A stretch of 64,000 nucleotides of DNA from an uncultured Alistipes sp. (GTDB lineage: Bacteria; Bacteroidota; Bacteroidia; Bacteroidales; Rikenellaceae), in assembly GCA_910576555.1 (NCBI GenBank), contig CAJTIY010000006.1, positions 1 to 64,000 on the forward strand, read 5' to 3'. The notes under the pieces are model-generated. The model did no database searches and had not been told where the DNA came from. It saw nothing but the letters and a program-made list of their open reading frames with translations. Positions 55,386 through 62,803 of the stretch are shown piece by piece (within the stretch, counting starts at the first letter, position 1; the number at the start of each line of letters is the position of its first letter). A program made the position numbers and the translations under genes.

Positions 55386-55739
55386 TTATGATAAAAACAA
55401 TGCTCCTAAAGATATGATTCCGAGAATGGGTAGTAATAATGTGAGAATTAAGCCTACGATAAATAGGAAAATAGCCTCTCCTGCACTGAATACCCGGCAA
55501 AGAGCTAAAATAATGAGCGCAATAAAATAGCCGATGAAATTAAAAAACACGGAGGCTACTATCAGCACAATTAAGCCCAATAACGTCCATAAACAACCTC
55601 GATCCTCTTTCTTCTCCGGTTGAACATTGATAACAGTTTCATTGTGTGTCGATTCGGTCGGGCATATCGGATGTCCGCATTTAAGGCATGCCGGAGCATA
55701 GCGGGAAACCTCTGTGCCGCAAGCCGGGCAATGAATCAA
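55386..55739 (-). CDS. Zinc-ribbon membrane protein, uncertain start
   Basis: 117 residues from a TTG at 55737-55739. The N-terminus is a zinc ribbon (CPAC at 4-7, CLKC at 18-21), then an acidic linker, then two or three hydrophobic helices (LWTLLGLIVLIVASVFFNF, IFLFIVGLILTLLLPILGI). No ATG or GTG precedes it in frame. Instead an acidic in-frame stretch (EAPEETPAEEPEPETEP) runs back to a TAA at 55794-55796, which is the stop of the small membrane gene upstream. Either TTG is the start or a former fusion was split by that stop. Not recognised beyond the zinc-ribbon motif. Confidence 0.6.
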   Translation of the reverse strand: MIHCPACGTEVSRYAPACLKCGHPICPTESTHNETVINVQPEKKEDRGCLWTLLGLIVLIVASVFFNFIGYFIALIILALCRVFSAGEAIFLFIVGLILTLLLPILGIISLGALFLS

Positions 55740-55793
55740 AAGAGGTTCTGTTTCCGGTTCCGGTTCTTCGGCAGGAGTTTCTTCCGGGGCTTC

Positions 55794-55931
55794 TTATGTT
55801 AAAGTCATTTTTGGATATTTCTGTCTTAAGTACAAAAATCCTATGATGAACAACAGAATCACGATAATTGACCCCATAATACCGTATTCACCGAAATATT
55901 CCTGTATAAAGGTTGGTGTGGTTTCTTCCAT
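55794..55931 (-). CDS. Small single-helix membrane protein (45 residues)
   Basis: ATG 55931 starts METTPTFIQEYF-like sequence (actual MEETTPTFIQEYFGEYGIMG), followed by one transmembrane helix (SIIVILLFIIGFLYL) and a basic end (RQKYPKMTLT). It lies 11 bases after the previous gene's stop and 54 bases before the zinc-ribbon gene, in frame with it. The compact spacing and clear helix support translation. The function is unknown. Confidence 0.6.
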   Translation of the reverse strand: MEETTPTFIQEYFGEYGIMGSIIVILLFIIGFLYLRQKYPKMTLT

Positions 55932-55942
55932 GGAAGGCTAAT

Positions 55943-56335
55943 TTATTCGTCTTTCTCCAATTTTCGGGTGCGATAGATGATTAACAATCCTAAACAAAAA
56001 GCAGTTACGGCTATTCCAATGGCGAGTCCTGCCCCAATAGAGAGAAGTAGATGATTGATTGAGTCGATAAGGTCCGTTAAAGAGGGGTTTTCCTTGAAAT
56101 CTTTTGAAAAATCATAAAGGTCTTTAATAGCATCTCCTATTAAGTACATAATAACAGCGGGTGCTATTAGGCATGCAAGCATAAAGAGTGATTTGAGATA
56201 GCTTATGCCTCCCAATTTTATCGTGATTGCAATTCTTTGTAGTTTCGAATGTTCTTCAGTCTCTTTATATAATCGGCGGCCTTCCCAATAAAATATGAGG
56301 CCTAATACTAAAGTTATAGATACAATTAGTCCCAT
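55943..56335 (-). CDS. Unknown membrane protein, 130 residues
   Basis: Not recognised. Three transmembrane helices: LIVSITLVLGLIFYW at the N-terminus, SLFMLACLIAPAVIMYLIG in the middle, and GAGLAIGIAVTAFCLGLLIIY near the end. A charged amphipathic region (KDLYDFSKDFKENPSLTDLI) lies between the second and third. AT-rich codons. It sits in the SPFH-NfeD cluster and is probably cotranscribed; a role in the same membrane complex is only inferred. Confidence 0.65.
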   Translation of the reverse strand: MGLIVSITLVLGLIFYWEGRRLYKETEEHSKLQRIAITIKLGGISYLKSLFMLACLIAPAVIMYLIGDAIKDLYDFSKDFKENPSLTDLIDSINHLLLSIGAGLAIGIAVTAFCLGLLIIYRTRKLEKDE

Positions 56336-56371
56336 AATAATGCAAGTTAGTAATTATGCAGTACGTTAAGT

Positions 56372-57373
56372 TTATTCTTTACAAGACGAAGAATACGCTG
56401 CGGAGTATAATTCGCGGCATTTTTGAACTATTCTTTGTTGGTTGTTATTGTATTTCTTTCGGATTAAGTCATCACATCCTAATACGCGGATTGCAGCTTC
56501 ATATCCTTTCAGCATAAAATAGAATCCGAAATCCTTTTGATCGCCAGTTATCAGATCATAAAATTCTTGTGGATCATGTATTTGTTTAATTAGACCGAAA
56601 GAGTCCATTTCCGGCAGGTCGTTTTGGTAGTTCTCGGTTAAAATTTCTTGGGGTGTCATACCCGCCGTTTGTTTTGCATGCTTGAAAAATTGTTGTGCGG
56701 TACAATCTCCATCGTTTAAGCCGACGATAAATCCCATTGCATAGATTTGTTCAAAGGTCGCTTTGTATATTGAATCGTCCAGTTGGGAAGATTGCCGTGC
56801 TGATGCTGCAAACGCAGTTGTCATAGCTTTCCAATTCAACATGTTTGCATCGGTTGTAAGGTTTTCGAGAAAATACAATTCCGGATAATCTTTTTTATAT
56901 TCAGCCATATTGAACATTAAGACTGAATCCTGCCCTTGAACTTTGTAATACCAGTATACATCGAGGGTTTCGTCCGTAGCTGAGCGGATGATGGAATCCT
57001 GTATCGCGGCAAAACACGGGGCGTCGCACTGTTGTTTCTCACTGAGGTTTACCAACTTCGCCATTTCGATCAGAGCGGTATATTCCATCGGAGCCCCCTT
57101 TGCAAGGAGTGCCTCTGCCCGTTGTTCAGATTTCAGCATCGTGCAAAACAAGATGTCGTTCAATTCTTCACATAGGTCGACCAACTCTTGAAACGGGCGT
57201 CCTTTCAGTGGGCGGACGCGCTCATTAGAATGTTCTGTTTGTTCCATCGATTCTCCGTCGACTGCTGTTATTTTCTGCCGATTCAGGCACTCCGTATCTT
57301 TTTCTGAGGAGACGATTGCATAACAGAGCGATAGTAAAATGCCGATAATAATTATGATGAGATATTTTCGCAT
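56372..57373 (-). CDS. Unknown exported protein, 333 residues
   Basis: Not recognised. An N-terminal hydrophobic segment (YLIIIIIGILLSLCYAIV) is a signal anchor or signal peptide; no clear lipobox. The rest is helical and acidic with several Cys (CTMLKSEQ, QQCDAPCFA, GCDDLIRKKY, SSSCKE) and low GC. Eight bases separate it from the MORN gene upstream, and 36 from the three-helix protein downstream, so it belongs to the same transcript. A helical periplasmic domain is the most that can be said. Confidence 0.65.
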   Translation of the reverse strand: MRKYLIIIIIGILLSLCYAIVSSEKDTECLNRQKITAVDGESMEQTEHSNERVRPLKGRPFQELVDLCEELNDILFCTMLKSEQRAEALLAKGAPMEYTALIEMAKLVNLSEKQQCDAPCFAAIQDSIIRSATDETLDVYWYYKVQGQDSVLMFNMAEYKKDYPELYFLENLTTDANMLNWKAMTTAFAASARQSSQLDDSIYKATFEQIYAMGFIVGLNDGDCTAQQFFKHAKQTAGMTPQEILTENYQNDLPEMDSFGLIKQIHDPQEFYDLITGDQKDFGFYFMLKGYEAAIRVLGCDDLIRKKYNNNQQRIVQKCRELYSAAYSSSCKE

Positions 57374-57381
57374 GTCGGTTT

Positions 57382-59070
57382 TTATTCCGTGAATTCAGTC
57401 AGTCTATTGTTTACGAACCTATAGGTGCGCCTCTTGCTAAAATTTTCAAAGAAGATGTTATAGTCTCCTCCATAGGTCAATACGATAATTTTGCGTCCTT
57501 GTTCTACATGACGGCGCATACGACCTTCGCTCTTTTCGATGACTTGTACCATTTCGACGGTCATGCCAAGTTTTGCCTTTCTATTGAACACTGCTTCGCC
57601 AAAGTTCTCTCCGAATCGCCGCGTCCAATAGTTCTTAGCTTGAGCGGACGCATTTTGTTCATCGTCAGAAACAAGGCAAATTAGATTATCATAGAAGGAA
57701 CCTTCCGATCCTTTGGATTCAATGGCTTCACAACGATAATAAACATGAGGAAGCGTATTGGGATAAGGGTAGTTGATTGGCAAAAGAGAAGATAGTTCTG
57801 GAGATTTTGAAATCCTTACCTTAGTAAGATATAATGTTTTAGTTGCACCTCCTTGTTCAGGTTCGAGAATCATCTCAATGTACGGAGCAGATGCTTCATG
57901 ATTAATCGCAGTGCAAACATATATCTTCTTACCAGTCTTGCTGTATGTGACTTGTTTGCCTACATACAATTGAGCCAACTTTATACTTGCACCATGTACT
58001 AATTCCTTGTTATCTCGGTTCCAGTAATTCCCGCAAACAATGGACTTGAAACAAGTATTCCAAATATTTTTTTCTCTTTCTTGTGCTATATGATTATTGA
58101 TGTATGATTCAAATGCAGATAAACATTTTCGGTCATATATCTGTCGCTCTTTTGCCCGTTGTGCTTCTTGTTCTACCAAATAGGCCTTATATGCCGAAGG
58201 CGACATACCGTCCTGCCACTTGCCGGTTTCGGTTGCGCCATTGGCAAGAGTCATCGTTCCTTCGTCCGGCTCGCCGGTATTGAGCTTTCCAACAAACTTA
58301 TTTCCGACCGAGTCGATGATCTCCATGTTGACCGATCCTGTGAATGTGGCGATATTGCCTTCGAAAACGCATCCTGCAGGGATTTTCCATTTGCAGTCCG
58401 CTTTTACGATTTCCGTGGGTTCTCCGTAGCAATATTTGCCACTTGACGGAGCGTCGGACATGAAATTTCCCTCGAACGTGTCGCCATTGGCATATTCGAT
58501 TCTGCCGTTATCGAGATGTTTCTCGGAAAATTTTCCCATGTAGCGGTCGCCCTCCTCATTTATCAGGGTGCAATCGAATGTGCCGGTACAGAGTCTGTTT
58601 TTGTCTTTGATGGTTCCCGAGAATCGGCAGCCGGCAGGGTAATGCCATTTCTTATCACCTCGTACGATCTCGCCTTCGGATGCAAAAGTCATTGTTCCGC
58701 GATCGGAAGAAAAACTCATGGAACCATCATGAAGCATTTTACTATTGTTAATTTTGCCTACGAAAATATTACCATCAGCAAATTTGTAAGTTCCGTATCT
58801 GCATTGATCATCGACCCACCACCCGTCGAGTTGATCCCCGTTGGCAAAATACATGACACCCTTGCCGTGCTTCACCTTGTCTTTGCCGATAAATAGCTGA
58901 AACAATGGGTCTTGTATGTATTTTTTAGGCCTTTTGTTGATTTCTCCGACATATTTGGCTCCATGCTTGTATTTGATGGTGGCTCGTTTGGGTTTGTGCG
59001 ATTGCGCGAAACCGCCGGGGGCGATGAATAGTAACCCGATTAGGGTTGTAAGTAAGAGTAGACGTCGCAT
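57382..59070 (-). CDS. MORN-repeat exported protein
   Basis: 562 residues. Signal peptide MRRLLLLTTLIGLLFIAPGGFAQ, then about 270 residues of MORN-type repeats: HGKGVMYFANGDQLDGWW, RYGTYKFADGNIFVGKI, NGRIEYANGDTFEGNF, EGTMTLANGATETGKW. A helical segment follows (AYKAYLVEQEAQRAKERQIYD), then a second globular domain of about 230 residues of unknown type. MORN repeats form beta-hairpin arrays that bind lipids or proteins. ATG 59070 is chosen; upstream in-frame TTG at 59076 is less likely. Second half has no recognised motif. Confidence 0.8.
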   Translation of the reverse strand: MRRLLLLTTLIGLLFIAPGGFAQSHKPKRATIKYKHGAKYVGEINKRPKKYIQDPLFQLFIGKDKVKHGKGVMYFANGDQLDGWWVDDQCRYGTYKFADGNIFVGKINNSKMLHDGSMSFSSDRGTMTFASEGEIVRGDKKWHYPAGCRFSGTIKDKNRLCTGTFDCTLINEEGDRYMGKFSEKHLDNGRIEYANGDTFEGNFMSDAPSSGKYCYGEPTEIVKADCKWKIPAGCVFEGNIATFTGSVNMEIIDSVGNKFVGKLNTGEPDEGTMTLANGATETGKWQDGMSPSAYKAYLVEQEAQRAKERQIYDRKCLSAFESYINNHIAQEREKNIWNTCFKSIVCGNYWNRDNKELVHGASIKLAQLYVGKQVTYSKTGKKIYVCTAINHEASAPYIEMILEPEQGGATKTLYLTKVRISKSPELSSLLPINYPYPNTLPHVYYRCEAIESKGSEGSFYDNLICLVSDDEQNASAQAKNYWTRRFGENFGEAVFNRKAKLGMTVEMVQVIEKSEGRMRRHVEQGRKIIVLTYGGDYNIFFENFSKRRTYRFVNNRLTEFTE

Positions 59071-59076
59071 AATCAA

Positions 59077-59610
59077 CTATTTTTTAGCGGATAGTTCCCA
59101 ATAAAGACTTTCATGATATCGTATTAGTCGATCCATAACTTCTTTGGCTCCGGTATTTGTACTGATTTTTTCTATGCTGTGACCTCCGAGTACTGTTCCC
59201 AGCTCATTAAGGCTACCGGTTGAACTAATCACTGTAATGACAGTGATATCGTTACTGTGCATAGTATATCCATCTGTTATATATGGCCAGTTCATGGTAA
59301 CGTTCTCGCCTTGTTGCGCGATGCATCTGATCAAAAGATCCCTATCGCTGTTATAAGGATTATTCCATATCGTTGCATTGTTTACTCTCATGAAAATGGG
59401 TTCTACTCCTACTTTGTGAACTGCTATGGTTATATCCGTTCCATTGGGCGAATAATACATAATTTTCATTGGTTGTCCATCGTCCAACTGCACGTGGTAA
59501 TAATATTGATTGCAAACGAATTGAATTCCCTGCAGATTTACTTCTGTTATTTCTGTTCCTCCACACGAATTCAAGAGTATTCCTAATAGAACGACAACAA
59601 TTTTTTTCAT
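59077..59610 (-). CDS. Unknown lipoprotein, 177 residues
   Basis: Not recognised. Lipobox in VVVLLGILLNSCGG (lipid Cys at 16) indicates a membrane-anchored lipoprotein. The mature part is beta-rich (FVCNQYYYHVQLDDGQPMKIMYYSPNGTDITIAVHKV) with a C-terminal helix (AKEVMDRLIRYHESLYWEL). ATG 59610 is used; an upstream in-frame start at 59655 would precede the signal by 15 residues. It ends six bases before the MORN gene, so they are cotranscribed. Confidence 0.7.
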   Translation of the reverse strand: MKKIVVVLLGILLNSCGGTEITEVNLQGIQFVCNQYYYHVQLDDGQPMKIMYYSPNGTDITIAVHKVGVEPIFMRVNNATIWNNPYNSDRDLLIRCIAQQGENVTMNWPYITDGYTMHSNDITVITVISSTGSLNELGTVLGGHSIEKISTNTGAKEVMDRLIRYHESLYWELSAKK

Positions 59611-59639
59611 AGTTATTGGATAATTAAATACATATTTGA

Positions 59640-59954
59640 TTATCGTTTCCCCCATAATTGGGTAGGTGTTTCACGGCCGAATGGATTGATGTCGGTTTCC
59701 TTAATCTTTCCGAGCTTATCGATGCCTAACTCCTCTGTATGATTCAGCAGATAGCGGCCTATCTGCGCATGCAGGTTGTGGAAGATTCGCGGCTGCTCGT
59801 TCTTCTCGTTGTAGGCTTCGATCAGCATTTCGACATAATCCACTTGGTATTCGTCGGCCAGGCGCCAGATGAACATACGGGTCGTGAAGGGATCGGGCAA
59901 GCCGCAGATGACCTTCGGGGCTCTGCTGCTTAAGATTTCAGCGATGCGTGACAT
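59640..59954 (-). CDS. Unknown small protein, 104 residues
   Basis: Not recognised. It starts MSRIAEILSSRAPKVICGLPDPFTTRMF and is helical and soluble. ATG 59954 is preferred to an in-frame GTG at 59978. It is first in the minus-strand cluster and overlaps the next gene's upstream region slightly. Its GC content is higher than the cargo behind it, more like the mobile-element genes. A small regulatory or accessory mobile-element protein is a guess. Confidence 0.6.
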   Translation of the reverse strand: MSRIAEILSSRAPKVICGLPDPFTTRMFIWRLADEYQVDYVEMLIEAYNEKNEQPRIFHNLHAQIGRYLLNHTEELGIDKLGKIKETDINPFGRETPTQLWGKR

Positions 59955-59978
59955 AGTAACAAAATGTTTTGTCGCCAC

Positions 59979-60365
59979 TCGGCTCCTGTATGGCTTGGGT
60001 TAATCGCAAAAAGAAAGTGTGGAGTCGGTTTCGTTCATCTCAAAGAAGGTTGTGGAATGACCCAAGCGGAAATAAACGATGCAATACCCCACACTTGATG
60101 GATATGGGGTATTCGGACGCAGAGAGTGCGCCCGCCATGATCCAAACAAGAATGAGTGCTGTTCGTTTGCCTTTCCGCTTTGAAAACTTCCACATTTTCT
60201 TTGAAAGGCGTGCGAAAACACTTTCAATATGTCCGCCGCAGTCCTTGCGGACGTTGGCAGTGACAAAGTTAGAAATTATTTTCGCTCGAACAACACTCGA
60301 TGGGGTATCGCCGTATAAATTTCGGCGAAATCGGCCTCGGGATTCTCTACGTTCCGAGGCCATCA
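59979..60365. other. Region without a supported gene between cargo and primase gene
   Basis: About 390 bases. Frames exist on both strands, but each is fragmentary and without family motifs; they overlap each other on the same strand. A cgccgcagtccttgcgga near 60229 could form a short hairpin. The sequence may be a regulatory or transfer-related region of the element; nothing definite was seen. Confidence 0.4.
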
Positions 60366-60400
60366 TAAAAAAGCCGAAACCTTTCGACAAGGTTCCGGCT
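60366..60400 (-). terminator. Terminator of the primase-like gene
   Basis: On the minus strand AGCCGGAACCTT, GTCG loop, AAGGTTTCGGCT, then TTTTTT. It starts 20 bases past the stop at 60420. A textbook hairpin. Confidence 0.9.
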
Positions 60401-60419
60401 CCGCGTGCAGGACGGCGGG

Positions 60420-61364
60420 CTACTTGAACGTCACCCCGTGTTTCTTGCAAATCCATAGGAAGGTCTCGATCCCGATTTTCCGGCTCCGCAGACATTTGGC
60501 GAACTGCTCGTCGCATTCGGTCGGGTAATACTTCTTGGAGTGCATGCTGACCAGATGAAATAGCCGCAGTCCCTCTTCCTTGCCGTATTCGTGTGTCAAG
60601 GCGCATCCGATGCAATACCAGTCGTGATAGTCGTCGGTGATATCCTTTTTTTCTTCACGGATTTTCTTGATTAATTTATAGACCTTTTCATCGAGCAGCT
60701 TCTTTTCCCGGGCCGTCCGGACTTTGGCCCTTGCGGTTCTTTCTTTCAGCACGCCCCGATAAGGCTTCGCGTGCGGATTGATGTATGGGTAGGCATCGTA
60801 ACTGGCTCCCCGCAAGCGGCAGACATCGCAACACCCTTGGTCGGCGACGAGCCCCGTTTTCTCGTAGATCTCCCGAACCAGAGCGTCGAATTGTGCCAAG
60901 TGCATGTCCGGGTGAGCGATGCGGAAAATCAGGTACAGGCCATTCCCGCTGATCGACATGCTTGCACAGAACAAGCTGTCGAAGGTCTTGGCGACGAGTC
61001 TCTTCTTCTCGAACCACTCCAGCCCGAATACGCCGTTGTCCTTGTGGTCAATGTCGATGCATATGAACCCGGTGTGCTGAACCAGCCCGTCACGGCTCCG
61101 AGTCTTGAATATCCCGCTGGGAGTGATGCACGGCAGGTTGCGTTTAATCCGTTGGCGGACCTTCTCGTTGGAGGTCGTGCGGAACGCGATAACCTGCTCC
61201 TTGAATTTGGCAGTCTTACACCACTTTATCAGGTCAACATCGCCGAGTGGTTTCTGTGCGAAGTAGTTCTCGAACACGGAGACCCTGATCTGAGGGAGTT
61301 CCGGGGGATTCGAACCGACTGTTTGTCTTTCCGTATACCCATTATTATATTCGTTTTCTTTCAT
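60420..61364 (-). CDS. VirE-N / primase-like mobile element protein
   Basis: 314 residues. The N-terminal ~200 residues match the BT4734/VirE N-terminal fold, an archaeo-eukaryotic-primase relative: GFICIDIDHKDNG near 115 has acidic residues, SMSISGNGLYLIFRI follows, and CRLRGASYDAYPYINPHA is the usual end. The C-terminal part (YHDWYCIGCALTHEYGKEEGLRLFHLVSMHS) resembles a primase C-terminal (PriCT-type) domain. Such proteins are common next to integrases in Bacteroidota elements and may prime DNA copying. ATG 61364 is chosen after a poor upstream stretch. Confidence 0.75.
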   Translation of the reverse strand: MKENEYNNGYTERQTVGSNPPELPQIRVSVFENYFAQKPLGDVDLIKWCKTAKFKEQVIAFRTTSNEKVRQRIKRNLPCITPSGIFKTRSRDGLVQHTGFICIDIDHKDNGVFGLEWFEKKRLVAKTFDSLFCASMSISGNGLYLIFRIAHPDMHLAQFDALVREIYEKTGLVADQGCCDVCRLRGASYDAYPYINPHAKPYRGVLKERTARAKVRTAREKKLLDEKVYKLIKKIREEKKDITDDYHDWYCIGCALTHEYGKEEGLRLFHLVSMHSKKYYPTECDEQFAKCLRSRKIGIETFLWICKKHGVTFK

Positions 61365-61389
61365 GTTAAAATTATCTTTTAGGGGCGAC

Positions 61390-61761
61390 CTATTTATATT
61401 GTATATCGTTGAGTATTGGTAAATTGTCGTTTTCTTCGTCTTCAGTTTTTGTGAAAAATTCGTTGAATTCTTCGTCGTTATTCTTTTTGATTGCCTTCTC
61501 CTTGTACTTTTTTTGTCGTTTTCGTTCATTGGCATCCAACTGGGGTCGGATCAGTATGAAGGTTCGCATCTGCTCCCCGTTGAGATCCGTCGGTTCCTCG
61601 CCGTAGAGGGCATATCTCATAATCACATCATAGAGATGTAATCTTGCCATGGGCTTCATCGAGGCCAGCGCTTCATAAAAAGCACGGTAGAAGATGAACC
61701 CTTCACGGGGCGGAACCTCCGGGTCGAATGTGGGCTTGGTCGTTGTTTTTTCGTCTTTCAT
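61390..61761 (-). CDS. DUF6291-like mobile element protein
   Basis: 123 residues. EGFIFYRAFYEALASMKPMARLHLYDVIMRYALYGEEPTDLNG is the phage/element-associated helical pattern of DUF6291, a replication-initiation-like accessory family. The C-terminal 45 residues are charged and low complexity (RKRQKKYKEKAIKKNNDEE). It lies two bases before the HTH gene's stop, so the two are coupled. Function unknown. Confidence 0.7.
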   Translation of the reverse strand: MKDEKTTTKPTFDPEVPPREGFIFYRAFYEALASMKPMARLHLYDVIMRYALYGEEPTDLNGEQMRTFILIRPQLDANERKRQKKYKEKAIKKNNDEEFNEFFTKTEDEENDNLPILNDIQYK

Positions 61762-61763
61762 AA

Positions 61764-62102
61764 CTAATGCTTTTTTAATTGGTTTATTCTCTGAATGTTT
61801 TCCTGTTCGATCGTCGGGTGCAATTCGCTCTGCAACCAGTCGAGGATCTCTTCGCGCTGAAAGTAGAGTCGCCGTCCGCCATGCTCCGGCTTGCGAAACG
61901 GTATCTTTCGTTCGCTCGTAAATTTGTAAATCGTCGCCTTGCTGTATCCAGTCAGGCGCACGACCTCCTCGACGGTCATCACTTGCTCGGTCGGAGTTTG
62001 ATGCGCGGTAAGGTTACCCAAGATTCGGTCGATGCCGAGAATCTCTTTCAGTTGCCCCACGGTCAGCATTGCGATCGGGGTGTCGTCTGTGAATTTTGTC
62101 AT
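61764..62102 (-). CDS. AlpA/excisionase-type helix-turn-helix protein
   Basis: 112 residues. The C-terminal half is a MerR-like winged HTH of the excisionase class: QVMTVEEVVRLTGYSKATIYKFTSERKIPFRKPEHGGRRLYFQREEILDWL (residues 41-90). The N-terminal 35 residues are a separate helix. Such proteins bind attachment sites and control excision in Bacteroidota elements. It lies upstream of the DUF6291 gene by two bases. ATG 62102 is used (after an in-frame TTG). Confidence 0.8.
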   Translation of the reverse strand: MTKFTDDTPIAMLTVGQLKEILGIDRILGNLTAHQTPTEQVMTVEEVVRLTGYSKATIYKFTSERKIPFRKPEHGGRRLYFQREEILDWLQSELHPTIEQENIQRINQLKKH

Positions 62103-62191
62103 AATCAATATTATTTTAGATGTGTTTCTATACTGAAATATGATAATGGAATATACATAGGGCCTAAAATGAAAGCACCCCTGCGAGAATG

Positions 62192-62731
62192 CTATTCCGC
62201 AGGGGTACTTAATGAAAGTAATGAATTTAATGAACGATTACAGCCCGTATAGGTCAATGAGAATGGTCGGTATTGCTGGGCGCGTAAATAGAGGGATTGG
62301 AATATGAGGTTTCGAGAATTTATGTCGTCTTCATCCGTACTATCGAAAAGCCGCCTGAGGGTCGTGTATATCCGGCGCATGGTTTGATCCGAGGTGGCTC
62401 CGACCTCCTGCTTTATGGATTTTATGGACAACAGATGAGGTAGCTGGAACTGGGGGAAATGATTCTTGCAGAAATAAAACAGCATGCCGGTATAGAGCCA
62501 GTATCGGAGGTCCGTCCGCGTCCCCTGAAGGACGGTCCCCGTGAAAACGGAGACGGTCTTTCCGCATTGCGGGCAACGCAACAGCAGCGGATTTCTTCGC
62601 CTCAAAGGTCGTGTGAGCCGAATATTACAGTCGGGACAATAGGTCGAGTGCCGTTCTGTATAGTAGGCAATAGCGGTCGTTTCATCCGGGAGTAATGCTG
62701 AAAAGGCTTGATAGCTGAAAGGAATTTTCAT
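62192..62731 (-). CDS. Zinc-ribbon/HTH protein like the front of IS1595 transposases
   Basis: 179 residues. A zinc ribbon (CPDC at 32-35, CPQC at 53-56), then SVFTGTVLQGTRTDLRYWLY and an HTH-like segment VGATSDQTMRRIYTTLRRLF. This is the N-terminal order of IS1595/ISXO2-type transposases, but the DDE catalytic domain is missing; the last 60 residues are unrelated. It may be a domesticated DNA-binding protein of the element. It lies between the HTH gene and the integrase. Confidence 0.7.
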   Translation of the reverse strand: MKIPFSYQAFSALLPDETTAIAYYTERHSTYCPDCNIRLTRPLRRRNPLLLRCPQCGKTVSVFTGTVLQGTRTDLRYWLYTGMLFYFCKNHFPQFQLPHLLSIKSIKQEVGATSDQTMRRIYTTLRRLFDSTDEDDINSRNLIFQSLYLRAQQYRPFSLTYTGCNRSLNSLLSLSTPAE

Positions 62732-62803
62732 TGTAGCTTATTTTGAGTTGTATATTTGTGCTAATAGCGTAAAAAGACGAGCAGAATTAAACCGCGGCGG
62801 CTG

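Noticed and set aside
60040..60615. Minus-strand frame of 191 residues overlapping the primase gene end
   Set aside because: It runs out of frame through the primase gene and its terminator; no start or family motif supports it as a separate gene.
61285..61325. tRNA T-arm-like sequence (complement reads GGTTCGAATCCCCC) as a possible second attachment site
   Set aside because: Only the generic T-loop word matches tRNA-Pro; the flanks differ and the bases lie within the coding region of the primase-like gene.
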